Below are positions 39,001-54,000 of a DNA stretch of 64,000 nucleotides, piece by piece. Numbering within the stretch: position 1 is the first letter of the stretch; every line of letters begins with the position of its first letter. This stretch comes from Ypsolopha sequella (taxonomy: Eukaryota > Arthropoda > Insecta > Lepidoptera > Ypsolophidae): the NCBI GenBank assembly GCA_934047225.1, contig OW203991.1, positions 6,076,001 through 6,140,000 on the forward strand. The letters are read 5' to 3'. The position numbers were made by a program, and so were the translations under genes. Below the pieces are notes generated by a model that saw only the letters and a list, made by a program, of their open reading frames with translations, did no database searches and was not told the DNA's origin.

Positions 39001-42000
39001 TATTTTTTATATTTCCTTTCTCACCCGAAGGTTGCCTGGAAAATATTGCTATTATATGCAATAAAATATGGCAATAAGAGCCGCCTTTGTGGACCATTTT
39101 TGATTGGTTTTTGTCTGTTCTTTATTTTAATCGTATGAATTTACAAAAGTTTTGTAAAGAAACATAACAAAACCAACACCTACAAGATTGTCACGGTGTT
39201 TAGAAAAAGTATTTCACTCACATTGCTCCACTGAGTGGCATACCACTGAACGGTGCACGGTGGTAACTTGGTCCTATCACAGGGCTCCTCAAGAACTGGC
39301 TTTGCATGGTAGTTACAAAAGGTTGAGTTGACCACTGTGCGGTCTTTCGTCGCACACTCCACTTGACGGGTCCGGACTTTGGACAGGCAATTGTCGCACT
39401 GAAATAGGAGAAAATGTTTGAACTCTTAAACTCTTTCCTTATGATTTAAAACATTTTGATGCCAGCTCTATCGGTTCCAGAAAGAAAAGGATATCTTCAA
39501 ACAATGCTAATTTAAAGCTAGGCCATCTTCTTGTGAGACTCACCCCAGACCAATCAGAGAGCACCCAGTCGACACCCTCACACGGGTGCAAGATGCAGCT
39601 CTGTTCCGTTGAGGGCTTCTCTTCAGAACATTCAGAATCAGAGAATACTTCGATCTTGCTGTTTACTTTCTGGTAGCAGACCACTTGACGTGTCTGTTTA
39701 CCTTCGCCGCAGAGTTTGTCACACTGGAAGATGAAGACGATTTATTGAAAATGTAAATAGATCAGAGCAGAACGAATATCAAACTTAAAATAGTAAGACG
39801 TACAGGTTTCCATGGGCCAGTAAACCATTTAGGACAAGCCGAATCCTTGTTGCACTCCTGGTAAAGCTCAGGTTTAGGCCCCAGTTGGTTGAAGCATTCA
39901 CTGTCATCCACTATTGAGGGGTACCTGGAAGAGATCATCATGAAAAAGATCAAGATTGACCAAACATCGGCACGATCACAGAAATAAATGATAGAGTTAA
40001 TCTACTTTTCGCAATCAGCGATTCTCAGTCACCATGCCTTACCCGTTAGTAATAATCTTCTCACAGTGCACGTTGCGTGACCTCGTCCCAGCTTCCCCAC
40101 AAGGCTTGGAGCAAGGACTCCAAGGTCCCTCGACCCATCGCGCAGCACACGCCTGGTTGGCACATGTTTGGTTGGTGACAGGCTTTAGGGATTCATCGCA
40201 GAGGCTGTTGTCGACTACTTCTAGCTCTTCGCGCGATCGGCAAGTGACGTTGCGGAATTGAATACCTGGAGGAAAGTTGTGATAATGTTTTAGGGTTGAA
40301 AGTACTGAAATTTCTCGAGTGCAGCTGATTACAAAAGCTCATTGGGGCAAGGAGTATTTTATATTTGTAGTTTGACGCTAACCTCCTCCACAAGTGGCGC
40401 TGCATGGTGTGAACTCGTCGAAGACCCAATTGTACTGCTGGTCTTGAGGAGGAGCCACGGACTTGGGAACGCTGTACTCGTAATCGATACCCACATTCAC
40501 GTCTTGAAGCAGCAACTGAAATAAAACACATTTAAAATGAAAAATATTTCAGTTTAAAAGGGATGAGGGCTTTGTTTAGATATGTTTCAGATAGTAGTAG
40601 TACATTTTTATACATGTGGATGCAGCGTTGTGCTTGCGTGGGTTCTGTTTCTCCAGATCAAATAGAAATTGAAAATGAAAATCTTGTTGTCTATGATTAA
40701 TCGTTAATCGTTGTAAAGGGAACATTTGTGCAAAATTTCAGCTTTATACATTCAAGGGTTTGGGTTGGGTGTTGATGTGTCAGTCAGTGAGTAAGTGAGA
40801 TATAAATAGGATGATTCAACAAAACAGTTCTTATAGACACTCACAGATAGATACAGAGGCTCGTTCGTAGGTCCCAAGCACTTCAGCACATCTGGTGCAG
40901 AGAAGCCCTGCTGGCTTCGCTCGTACTGCCAGAGCGCGCCGGCGATGGTGATGGAGCGAGGGAAGTCGATGTGGTACTCCCCGTTCAGATAGTAGTTTTT
41001 GTATTGCTTACTTCTAAGAGCTGGAAGGCAACATCATTTTGTGATCATAATTCAGGCAAGACAGTTTCAAGTCATGGCAATTTTGCGTTGGGTACACTGG
41101 TGCAGATTATTGCAGAAAAGTGCAGTAAATTGGAATCTGGTAAAGTTTCATTTTAGAAAGAAAGAAAAGAAAGAAAGAAAATAAATTTATTGGCGCGTTT
41201 ACAAAAGAATAAAAAGAACTTATAGCTAACACATTAGAAAAGGTTTATTTAAGTAGGGAGTAATCTATAGATAAAAATAACACGACAAAAGGATGTAGCT
41301 CAGCTATGTGCCATCCAAAACATGCTTTGGTTGGCGCTGGTTTTCAGCTACCTCCGTTACAATTGCCCGATTATTACGATTATTTACGAGTCGTTAACAA
41401 ATTTATTTACTAAATTGAAAAATCAATAACAATTGGCAGAAATGGCTTATAACTAAATTAAAGAAAATAAAAACAAAAACCAAAAATGCGTAAAAAGACA
41501 AAAAACAATTAAAAAAAAGGTAATTAGTATATACAGATATAGACTTATTAGTAGGGTGTATAGTCTTAAGCATTGTAGGCTTTCCAAGGATGATTTTAGG
41601 AGATGGCTGATAAATTATAGAAATATATAGGAATGAACAGAAGATGACACAATAATCAACAAATTGTTTACTGATTGATTATTACATTATCAGGTGATTT
41701 TTATTTCTTACCGAGGTAGTTACTGGAAGGTGCGATTTCCCAAATGTGTATACTGGTAGCTCCTGCGGGTATCAACAACAGATCGTTGTACCCTGAAACA
41801 TAAAAATAATTACATAAATAATCACTTTATTACAAGCTGGGTACCGGAGCCGTCCAGACACGCCAAAAAAAAATTTTTTTTTAAGCTTGTCATGGCCAAT
41901 AATTATATTTTCAGCCAGCAATAAATAGTATCCGTATTTGTATTGTACAATATTATCCATGAAGGTACCTTGCACGAGGTCTTGGTTGTCGATTCGGCCA

Positions 42001-45000
42001 CTGATCGTGTGGCAGTTGGTGCCGTTACCACGGCATTCTCTGCACTTGTCTTCTTTGGCATTGGAGCCCAGCATCATATCACAACCGACGGGCTGGAACC
42101 AAGTCAAATAAAAAAATATATATATTAATACAATTAATAAAATTAATACAATTAAACTATTTGACTATGGTCTGTGGTTACGTGATAAGTTGATTTTTAA
42201 TTGAAGTCATTCAGGGTATTTCACTCTACGGGGCAATTCCCTCCTTCGCTAATAACGGGCTAACTAGTGAAGTTAAAAATCGTATTATCTATTGGCGTAT
42301 TGCGGAACTTAGTTAAAATCGTATCAATAGATAGTACGATTTTTAACTCCACTAATTAACGAGTTATTAGCAAAGGAGGTTATTGCCCCGTAGAGGAAAT
42401 ATCCCGGTTTTTTTTTTAATTTCGGTTATTCTGTTTCGTTCCATTTATCTGTAAGTCAGTAACAAGTTAGTAACCCAAGAATACGGAAATCTCAGAAATA
42501 AAAAAGCCGTTTCCAAAGTTGGGTTGGGTCAAAATGGGGTTGTTTTTAAGCTAGTACATCTTCCATACGTTTTAAGATCTCACCTGACAAGTACCACTGA
42601 CGCAAACATCGTTGCTGTCCTCATGACACCTGGTGCCATCCACCACCTGCTTGGCTTGCCGGTAGTAGAATCTCTCCCCTCGAGGCCGGCAATTCAGCTC
42701 GCAAGGGTTAGGCGCTTTGGTGTAGGGGATCCATCTGGAGAATAAATCGTGCGTTTAGTTAGTCTTTGTCTAAGAGCCTGAATTATTAGTCTGAGCAATA
42801 CAACGCTGTACATTTTCTAACTGAAAGCGTCGGGCGCTTAAACCAAAGAATAAAATGATTACTCACTGATACTTGATGCCTTTAAACGAGACATCGTCGT
42901 ACTCAGAGCACTGCTCTGATCGGTAGTCCCTTGCACTTGCAGGACAGTCCTGCGTTTGACAGGAGAAGTATTTCGTGTCCCCACCAGAACAACGAGGCCG
43001 GCCGTCTGAGCTGAGAAACAAACACATCATAAGTGTATTGAGTATATGAGTTCAAACAAAAATTTCTCTATATGCGCCACAGGGTAGTTATCTTACCCAA
43101 CTTCGAGACATATTCTCTTCTGGCTAGCGACTCCTCCCCCGCAGGTCCTCGAGCAGGGGGACACCTCCCCCCACTCACCCCATGCTCCGCCTCCCTCTCC
43201 CCCCGGCAGGACATATGATGAAGCTAAGAAGAGACCAGCTCCTTGTCTTCTGTGTCGGCTTCGATGTCGTAATGTCTGGTGAAGGACAAATAAAATAAAA
43301 AATTAAGAACTTGAAAAATTTGAAAATGTCTGCAAAGTTTGGTTTTAAGTAATTCTTAAGTAGTGAGATTTATAAATTGTTTAAGGATAAATATAATTAA
43401 ATAGTCCATAATATTATGTATAATTGTATATGTCTGATGAAGTTGTCGCTTATTTCTTATAGATGACTTGTAGGAATCATTGGCAGCTTTAGTCCGTCTG
43501 ACAACAAATAATGCTTCCAGAAAACAATTCTTAAATTACTTAATGTATTAATGGCATGCTTAGGAAACTAAACCACATGCACTACTGATCGTACTATACA
43601 GGGTGTAATCGTTGAGTGTGACCAGGCGATTATTCCGTAACTATTACAGATATCAAAAAAAATTAAACTGATATCGAAAGTACGTTACCTAACCAGTAAA
43701 ATCACATCAATAACTTTTTGAAAATCAAACGAAAAGTATTCAAAATTTTGACATTAAACATTTCCATACATTGTATCGCGCAACAAGGACATCACTTCGA
43801 ACATCTGCTTTGAATACAAAATTTTGTACTTACTAAGAAATAAATATTATTCAATTAAAAGATAGTTTTATTACTTTGTTAGGTTAATAAAAAGTTTCCT
43901 TTAATATCAGTACTAAGCTTAAATAACCTTTTAAAATAAGGAAACTAAAACCTTTCTACTAATCTCATACTAAATGTATGGGAATGTTTAATGTCAAAAT
44001 TTTGGATACTTCTCGTTTGATTTTCAAAAAGTTATTGATATCATTTTACTGATTAGGTAACGTGCTTTCGATATCAGTTTAAAATTTTTTCATATCTGTA
44101 ATAGTTACGGAATAATCGCCTGGTCACACTTAACGATTACAACCTGTATAAAAACTACAGAAAACATTTTTAAAAATATCTCTTTTTATTCCCTCGTCAT
44201 TTTCTATGGGAAAGCGATTTTTGAAAATGTTTTTGCAGAAGTCACTAAACAACAGTTTAACAGCATGTGGTTTAATTAACTAATCCTGTATCCAACACGT
44301 ATCCAATAAATAATTCTTCAAGGAGCCGTTTTCCAGCCTAGCTTCCATTAAATTCTCATAGATAGAAAATTTTATAGTCTAAAGACTTGAAAAATAATGT
44401 AATCTCTGGGCTAAATGGGCCATTCCAAAAGTTAAATTTCTGCATGATGAAATTTTGGATCTTTATTAGGTTTATGTTTAGTAATTCAAATTTTAACTGG
44501 TTTATTTTTAACTATATAACAAATTTTAACAGTATTATATTTTTCTTATTTTATCTTAAATCCATTTTTAAGAAAATTATGAGATACTATTATTGTTTCT
44601 GGCTATCAGTTATAATATAACATTCTACGCCGTCACTGTATTTGTTTTGTTATTGTTTTTGCTTGGATAAGTAATACCAATATCACAGTTTAAAAATCCA
44701 TATTTTTACACTATGCCAATACTATATGGCACCGTATATTATCTGGAGAACGATTTAAGCTATGCAACTGTTTGGACACTGATAACGACGACGATTTAGG
44801 AATCGGATACATTTGGCGAACTGATTTTTTGAATGCAGACGTGCCGAAATTATTTACTTATTGTTGTTAAGTGTTGTTAAGTTTTAACTTATGCCAAAAG
44901 CGGCTCTTTTTAGCAAAAGTTAAAATTTTAGCTAATCAAAGACGTTGTCTACAAAAACTATGCTATTTAAAAATAGTTCATTGCTATATCTAAGTATTTA

Positions 45001-48000
45001 CTTGAGCAGATTTTCAATAATTATTCTAGTAAGTAAATAATGTTTTTTTTTTCTAAAATGGCAGCACTTTCGCAGTATAAAGCGCCTTAACCCTTAAATG
45101 CATCTTGGGTCGAAAACGGCACAAAGGAATTTTTATTTATTATTTACATAATTTTATGTAAAAATTTATAATTATATGATTGTTTGAGCTAAAAATATGT
45201 TTGGCAACAACTTTTTTTTTTTTTTTAATTTAAAATTCATTCATTTATTTCATTAATGCTAGTATCATTATAATAAAATACTACCCAACAAACGCGGCTC
45301 CTGGTCCCGAAAGAGGACAAGAGTTAACATACAGCTTGTTTCCTTATCTAAAACAGATTTAGGGAAGCGAAATGATAAGCGAACAAGAAAAATGTTGTAA
45401 CCTTCAAGGTATTTATCCTAAGTCGTTAGACAGCGCCATCTATAAGATATTTATGGAAGCTAGCTTGGAAAACGATTGGTCTGAGGGAAAACGGCTCAGT
45501 GACTTTTGCAAAAATTAAAACTAAAACTAACATCGTGACGACATGAATCCTCGAAGGCCTAACAGAAAGAATTGTTTCCGAGTACAGATATTCTATCTCA
45601 CGAAGTCCGTTTGGCTATGGTTGGTAGTGCGTGCACACGCACATTTTATAGTGTGCGTAACTTCGGAGCGCTACAAAACGCGCAACACACACAAAACGCG
45701 CTTATCTGTACACGTCACTACTACACCCATAGCCAAACGGACGTCGTAAGACATTACACATTATTTTTGAAGACGATGGTGAGCCCTATCGCCTACCCTC
45801 AACCACTTCCCCATTACCAAAGGTTAGCTGGTAGCGAATACTAAATAGTATTAAGCTCACCTATGAACGATTTTTTTTCTTATGCAATAAAGAATTGTAT
45901 TATTATTATTATGGCCTTTTTAAAGAACGCAAACCGAACAGAAATGTGCATATTGGGTTTGAACCTGCGACATCAGCGGCCCTACCAATAAATTAAACGA
46001 TTTAACACTTTCGTGTGTTCGGCTTATATCGGCAGCTAACTTTTGGTAGCTAACTTCACAATTTGCAGACCTTGTTAATTTGGTCGGTTTTTTGGCAGCC
46101 AACTTTCGGCAGCCAAGTTCACACCGGCATAGTAAAACCAGAAAAGTAGTTTATCTTCAACCAAAGGTACATCGCGCGGCTAATATGTGTGCGTGCTAGT
46201 ACGCACGAACTACAGTACGCACACAACAGCAATATCTCGGTATGCAAGGCCGGTGCTAGTCGGGGTTACGCCGCGGTCGCGCTCAGTCAAGTCTTTCGAA
46301 CAAGCGCGCCAGCGCGGCACCGATCACTTCAAATATGTCGACAGCACGCTGTCGTACATATTGTTCTGTCTTCGGATGCCTCAATAATAATTCCTCAAAT
46401 CCAGAATTATCGTTCTTCTCAATACCAACTCAACAAGAAAGGTGAGTACACAATTTATGGTACATATAAATAATAATGAGAGATGTAAACCGTACTTTCT
46501 TTGTTCACATTTAACATAGGTACCTATGATCATAACTGTGCTATGATTGTCAGTTAGTCAAAGTGTTTTTAAATGTAGAGCTGATATGGTTGAAATTCGG
46601 GTCTCTACGGCGCGGCGCAGCGGCGCGGCGGCGTCTTTGTAGATCAAACGTGCCACCAAAGGGGGCCGCCTTGAGAACAGTTCCGCACCACAAACTTATC
46701 TATTTCGGCGACTCGCGGCAATGAAGACTGTTACTAATGAATATAGAAGTCATTTTAGTTTGGCCTACGGCAACAGATAAGTTGGTAACACGTTCATTTA
46801 ACGTATCGCTATTCGTACCGGCTGTCGCTGCTGCTGCCATCGAGTTGAAGGCCCAATGTAAATGAATTTAATATTTACAAACATAATACATACCTACGTA
46901 GTATATGTATATTTGTATTAGCTAGGTACGAAAATAAAAGAAGGAACAACCCTGACACAGTAGGTATTGAAGTCTCGTACGGGGCGTGAGTTAATCTACT
47001 GTTCTGGTTTTACTATGACACCGGTATTCTGATTTGTATCAACTTCAAGCAAATGCATGCGAAAAAAAAGAGATGGCATGTTAGGCGGGCATCATCGCAC
47101 GCACGTTAAATTTCAATCTCATGTTGATGTTGATGAAAATCAGAATTACGTGGTAGACCCGCTGATTGGTGTTCGAGAAGCTGCAACCACTAGAAGACCA
47201 CAGATGTGACTTTTAAACAGTAAATTAATTAAGTTGTTGATAAAATGATCTATACCGAGCAAGGCTGACACTTATTTGGTCGTTTCAGTCATCAATGCAT
47301 CATAATTTAATTTGATATCGCTCATATCTTAATTTTGCATTGAGAAATGTTCTTTTGATTAGCTAACAAAACGTTTTGAACATTGAAATGAGCTTTTTAA
47401 ATTAAAAATTAATTTTGCTCATGAACAATCATCAAAATGAGGTATGCAACATTGTATCATTAGGAAAACTGTGGTCAATTGTTTTGCCTCGTCAGTCAGT
47501 CAAAGAAAAATCCTCAAGCTCCATTTTGCCTCGGTTATTTATTCGACGGCACTTCTTGATTTAAATAAGATATAAGATATTTATTCACCATATAACAAAG
47601 CATGTTATAAAAGGTTTGTCAATTATTATTACTATAAATATCACATTAAATGCAAAATATGTACAATTGTACATACACAATCGGTATACATATGAAATCC
47701 ATTATTTTTAAAACTGATGCAAAAATGTAAATCGTGCGCCTTTTTCTAATTAATCGAAACAGAACACTTAAATTCAAAATTCACTCAATAGTTATTCAAC
47801 AAAACCTTATTATCTATGTATAGTCTATGCTGCCATCGCAGTTTCCATTGGTTTCTGTATTTTTTTTTTTTTATATACTAATTTCATACCCAATGGAATT
47901 TTTGCGATGGCAACATACATAATACATAGGTAATAAGGTTTTTTTGAATAACTATTGAGTGAATTTTGAATTTAAGTGGTCTGTTTCGATTAATTAGAAA

Positions 48001-51000
48001 AAGGAGGGTTTTTCAGAATCCGGTTGCGAAACCACTCTTAAAGCTTCCAAGATTTTCAATAAAGTAGGTAAAAATTATCGTCTTTCAAATAAAAGTTAAA
48101 ATTGTGTGCATCAAATTAAATTGAAGGCCTTTTATAAAAGCTACATTCATATTTCATTCCATCATACTCAGATATGAGTAGTTTATATCTAGCTAGCTAG
48201 ACAGAGATATGGCTGACTAACTAGCTGTCACTGACTATGTAGAAGCCTACCACATATAACAACATTGGGAAGTTAAAAGATCCTCCCATAGGTGCTTGAA
48301 ACAAAGTTGAAAATCCATTAGCTGAGCAATCTAATTTTGTTAGTACGCATTTCCGATTGCGCATACGCATCACGGCATCAATATGCCGGTCACCATGGGA
48401 ACCGTCCATTCGATGTTCAAATCGAAATGTTATGACGGCAAACATCTCCTCATTTTGAGCACCGACTTGACAGAGTTGCAAGCGTTTGAAGACCGCAAAG
48501 ATGGGTGGGCATTCAAGGGCTTTGAAAGCCCAACTTAAAGTTGCACATATTTTAAATGTAGTTGACTTTATTTATAAGGAAACAGAAGTGCTTTTCACGT
48601 GCAATGATAGTACTTTAAACAAGTTTGATCTGTATGCAGTGGATTACTTGTTTATTATGGCTTTTGACAGTTTGCTTTGAAATAATAATAATGTAACTGT
48701 TGATGTGGCTGTAATTTTCTCTTATTGAAAAGTCTTAGAGAGATTGTGAAATTCTAAAGTTTGATAGATAGAGTAGATTAACGGAAATGAAAGGATTGGG
48801 TCGAATGAAAACCACTCGCACTGCACTTCACGGACTGCACGATTTAGGACTTTTTATACATTTTCGGTTTCATTTTGGATTTTTATTTAGTCCATGTGAC
48901 AGCTTTGATGACTATATCAAGCACTATGAGGAAACAAGTACGTAAATACACAATATACCCCCGATTTAATATTTGGGTACTATGAAATGCAGCGTTGTAA
49001 TGGTTAAGGATGGTCGTCATGATACGACCGACTTAGTTGTGGGCCAAATGTCATGCTGTTTCATCTCGCTGTAAGGTGCATGCTCCATGAAACTTGCGAG
49101 GACAATACAATCGTGCCGATTTCGTCGCGGGCGCAAAATTGAAAACTTGTTTCAGGAGAAACCACATTTTCGCAAGACTGTGGACGTTTTCAAACATTGC
49201 TTTTGGTTATTATTATTAATGTAGATAACATTTTTGATGTTGTATTAATTTTTTGATTTTATCTAAAACAATAAAGGCACATCCGTCTACACTTTTGGTA
49301 AAAACCGTTAAACTTGCGTTTTTTAGGGTTTAGTTGTTAATATATTTCTCAAATTTCACGGTTTTTAGTTCGACTTAAACATAGATCTAGATTTAATAGA
49401 CTAGATTAATGAACTCAGCCTAAAATATTGTAAAAACATTCCATAGATACCCCATAATGTGTAGACAGCATTTGTATGGGGGTTTGCGCGTGACGAGGCC
49501 GTTTAATCCCATAGAACTTCTCTAAGGTTAATTCGTTGGTCGCCTAAGTGTCCTTAGGTTTTTCTTAATTCAGAAACTGGCTCATAGTACTCCTGAAATA
49601 GCATAGACAATAATGATATGCTATGATGACTGGACTACCGAATAGCATCATCGCATCATGTTACCATCACGGTGTGAACGCACTCGACAATTTAAACGCC
49701 ATTTCAGATTAGATTTATGGCGTTCACAGTTCACAGCCTTTTTATTAGCTTCGACAAACTTATAGGAAGGCATTTCGTCACTGTCAATTTTAAACTGTGG
49801 TACTACATAGTTAATGATTTTTTTTAGTTTGAATCAGCCTTACTGTTTGTAAAAACACTTTTTTATATATTTTTTATATCTTCTATTATATTATTTACGT
49901 TTCTATTTAATTGTACAATATTTTAGATATTTCTATTGTATTACTCCAAATTATATTTTGTTTAATTGATTTTTCTTTTTACATTAAATTTTAGGTGTAA
50001 TAAGTGTGGGTAGGAACATACACTTTGTGGTGTGACAATAAAGCTATATTGCATTGTATGGTATGTACCTAATGTACCTATGTATTGCATAAATAATCTA
50101 TCCATTTCATTTCAGGTAATATACTTTAAGCAAAACTGTTTTAAATATACTGCAAATAAAACTAATTCTTGGTAACTGTTCCACTGTTTTTTTAATAGCG
50201 ACCGGTTTCGTTAAAATAACATCTTCAGGCTTTTATGATATGGGTAGATGGTGATGGGTACCAATGGGTTACAATATGTTGCAAATGTTCCATCAAGAAC
50301 CTACAACGACAAGTATAAATTTTTGTTTTATTTATTTTTTATTAGCATCGAAACTAAATTTAAATTTAAATGTGATTTCCTCAAATTTAAACCTGCCTAA
50401 AATATCGTTACATAAATCAGTTTTTGCTTCAAGTCTTTGTACACGTTGTTTTTTGCTGTTTCAGTTTTACAACATGAATTGTCATTATGTAGATTTTTAA
50501 TTATTTATAATTGTAATTTGTAATGTTGAGTTGAAACGTTGAAAAATGGGACGCATCACAACAAAATGACCACTTACAGAAGGTTCACTCCGCATAACTC
50601 GCGAAAACAAGCGCACACGCATACGTACGCCGATCTCGGATGAAGTCGATCGAATGCCAATACGAAATTCTGCCGAGATCATCAGACGTACGCGTCTATG
50701 CATGCGTGCGTCTGTCTTCGCTCCGTTCGTCGAGTCGGCCTTCTGGTCAGTTCTGGTAGTATCTATTTTGTGGCATCACGTCATTTCTAAACAGTTTTAT
50801 GGTGTCGAAAACGAGGCTCAAATTGTCGACTAATTGTTTCATTACCTACCAACTCTATCTATAAAAAAAATAATAAAGAAGCTCTAGTCGTTAAAAACAT
50901 AAAAATTCCTGCACATCACCATAAAAAAACAAAAGTCATGTGAGACACTTTAAGTAGGCAATATAGCGTTTGACTAATTAGTATCCGTTCAGTCACTCAC

Positions 51001-54000
51001 TCACTCACTCATAAGTTGGTTTTCTCAATTCTGAAACCGGTCCTCAGATTCTGTAAAATATGGCGATCACTGTAATGAACCACAGATTAAAAATATATAT
51101 TTTTACACCGTGCTATAATGGCAAAATTTATAAAATAGTTTATTTACATATAGTAAAATTACAAAATTGTTTATTAATGATTGCCATCTAGGAATGTAAC
51201 ACGAGCTGTCAAAAAAAAATCTTGTTCACACTTGGAAGTTCATATTATATGAATAAACTCCGATTGACGATTTGTTTGGCAATAGAAGGAGAAAGTGATT
51301 CTTACTCAAGCCTGGGGTAGGCAGAGAATACAGATTTCCATCTGCTACGTATCTTTCGTTTCTTTCACATCCAGCTCTTCTATTTCCATCTGCTACGTAT
51401 CTTTCGTTTCTTTCACATCCAGCTCTTCTATTTCCATCTGCTACGTATCTTTCGTTTCTTTCACATCCAGCTCTTCTATTTCCATCTGCTACGTATCTTT
51501 CGTTTCTTTCACATCCATCAATCATTTCGAATCCAGTACGTACTTCTTGACTTTGACCTTCTTCAGTGTGAAAAATATAAGTTACTATTTATACATTGAA
51601 AATGCGTATACAAATTTATAGTGAATGTCGATTAACAAGATAGTAGGTAAATATAAACAAAAAGTAAAAAAGGAGCTTGATGACGAAGACTCCTATGTAT
51701 GACATTTATAAACAACTAGATGTGCCCGCGGTTCTGCCCGCGTTGAAAATATAATAATTATTATTAAAAAAAAAAAACTTGAAACCGGAGGCTTGGTATG
51801 TGATCACGGATCGATAACACTTTTTGCTAATTTCGCGAATGACTGGGCTGGGCTGGGCTTACGTTTGTAGGGAACACGAAAAATATAATTTAGGAATTTT
51901 ACAAAAACAAAAAACAAAATATCTATGGGCCTTGGAGGGAAGATACTTTAAATATTGAGTATAGATAATTCGCTTAGTGGAGACATCGCCGGATTGTGGA
52001 CAACCCGACTTTTTCTAATTAATCGACACTGAATAGTATTCAACTAAGGCTCTACCGCGTAATTCTCATTTGTATCAACTTCAAGCAAATGCATGCGAAA
52101 TTCAACGCGTGCAAAAGAGATGGCATGTTAGGCGGGCGTCGTCGCACACACGTCAAATTTCAATCTCAAGTTGATGTTGATGAAAATGAGAATTACGCGG
52201 TAGACCCGCAGTATGTCACTTCCGTGATCGACTTCAGAAAGAATTTCCCCGATCAAAGCATTTTCGTATTGAGTACATGGCAATAAGAGTATTTTAACAG
52301 GGGACTCCTTTCGTGAAAAAAAGTTTAGGATAACCTTTTAGTTTTGAAGAAGGCTTCATTCATTTGTTATTACAGATTAGTAAAATTTTTAATCGTTCAT
52401 TATTTGTTGTTATATTACTTAATATTCATGATAAATTAATTTTTATTTGATCGCAACGACTCCGTACTCCGTAAGCTTAATGCGCTGCGCGCGCTGCTAT
52501 CAGGAAGTCTACATAATTCTTTATGCTTTTCTCTGTGATTGACATCTAATGCCATAACATGCAGTGTCGAAATATAATTATTAAAAATAGTGTATTTAAT
52601 ATTGTTTCAAGCAAGCAAAATCTATAATAGTAAAATGAGAAGTGTGTCGTATTATCGTGCGTGATGCAACGGACCTAAATAGAAACAAGCTTTTTGCAAA
52701 AGTTAGGCACTTTGGACCAGTCCGAAACGGTATATATCAAGAAAACAACAATGCTTTCCCAAAGTTGAACATGATGCAGTGACAATTTAATTAAGTGAAG
52801 CAAGATATGAACGGTGGGGATTCGCGGTCTTTACTCGTGTTATGACATAATCATAAGAGACTGAAGGTCAAGGTCATTGCCTTAAGGGCGACGACCTTAC
52901 AAGGACTGAGTAATAATGAGGCCTCGTTTAAAAACATCTGCATGTCCAATTCACTCTCCCCGGCGATGTAGTCACAAATCGATTGTGTAGCAATAACAGT
53001 TTTACACTATAAACAGCTGATGATGATCGTGATGATGGCAGACTGAAGGTCAGGGGCAGAGGCAAGCCAATGACCTTACAAGGGCGAAGTTAATATTTTA
53101 TTAGAGCTTTGTTTTTATATGTCTTATTGCGTCCCTTTCCCTTTGGGAAAAAATATAATTGTGTCGATTCGGTGTAACACGTTTTAACCCATTTGACAGG
53201 ACTAAACCGACTTAATAAGCGTCTGTCTTTTTCTTTCTGTATCGAAACGACAAAGACAGGATGCTTGAAATTGGGTTAGTCCTGTCAAATAAGTTAAGTC
53301 GTGTTACACCGAATCGACACAATTGACAACCAAAATAAATTTTGATATCCCATACACTTCGACCAAAAATAAGAGTGAACACCAAAATTAGTAAATGTCG
53401 GTAAAAGATAGGTGCGACGACGACCGAAGCGAAGCGAAGCGAGAAGCAGCGTGTTAGGTTGACACGTAAGATAAAATAAGGAGTCGAGCGAAGCGGAGCG
53501 GAGTGAGGCGACGTCGTTAGTTTTCACAAAAATATTACCTGCCCAGAAGAATCAATTTGGCAATTTAAAACATTAAAAATGGGGTTAAAAATTTGGTGAT
53601 CATTTAGGGAAACGAAAATACAAACAGAAATAAAATGTCAGCTTTCGGATGATTTTGTTGCAATAATTAGGTTACGTATAGCCATAAAAAAAATACATGT
53701 TTTTGGTTGAACTTTAAGGTATTCATTTTCCACAAACCACGTTAATCGATTCATATTTGTACTGTCAATGAATTTTTTTGTAACCCTCTATTGCACACTT
53801 CTTATCGATTTTGTTTCAGGTATCGCTTTCGCGATTTTGTTGGTTTTTTTTTAATAAAATTAGTGTGAATGATATCTATTCATTTTCCAAATACCACGTT
53901 ATTCAGGTCAAAAAAAGCACCCCCTTTTTCCAAAAATACGTAAATCCACTGATGCAGTCAGCGGCAGCAAGATATTGTCAGTCTACGCCTAGCGTTGGCG

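Noticed and set aside
45543..45844. Two overlapping plus-strand frames of 68 and 90 codons
   Set aside because: They run through a palindromic MITE and have no family motif.
45930..46010. tRNA-like B-box word (GGTTCAAACCC, minus strand)
   Set aside because: I could not fold a cloverleaf or find a matching A-box or SINE body, so neither a tRNA nor a SINE is called.
48221..48680. Back-to-back frames of 86 and 64 codons
   Set aside because: No motif, no codon bias and no splice signals; position within intron 1 gives no support.
51335..51518. Regularly spaced repeats suggesting a CRISPR array
   Set aside because: The whole 48-bp unit repeats with no unique spacers, and the context is a eukaryotic intron. 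It is a minisatellite.
53294..53527. Ser/Arg-rich minus-strand frame
   Set aside because: It is produced by the GCGAAGCGAAGCG simple repeat at 53417-53515.
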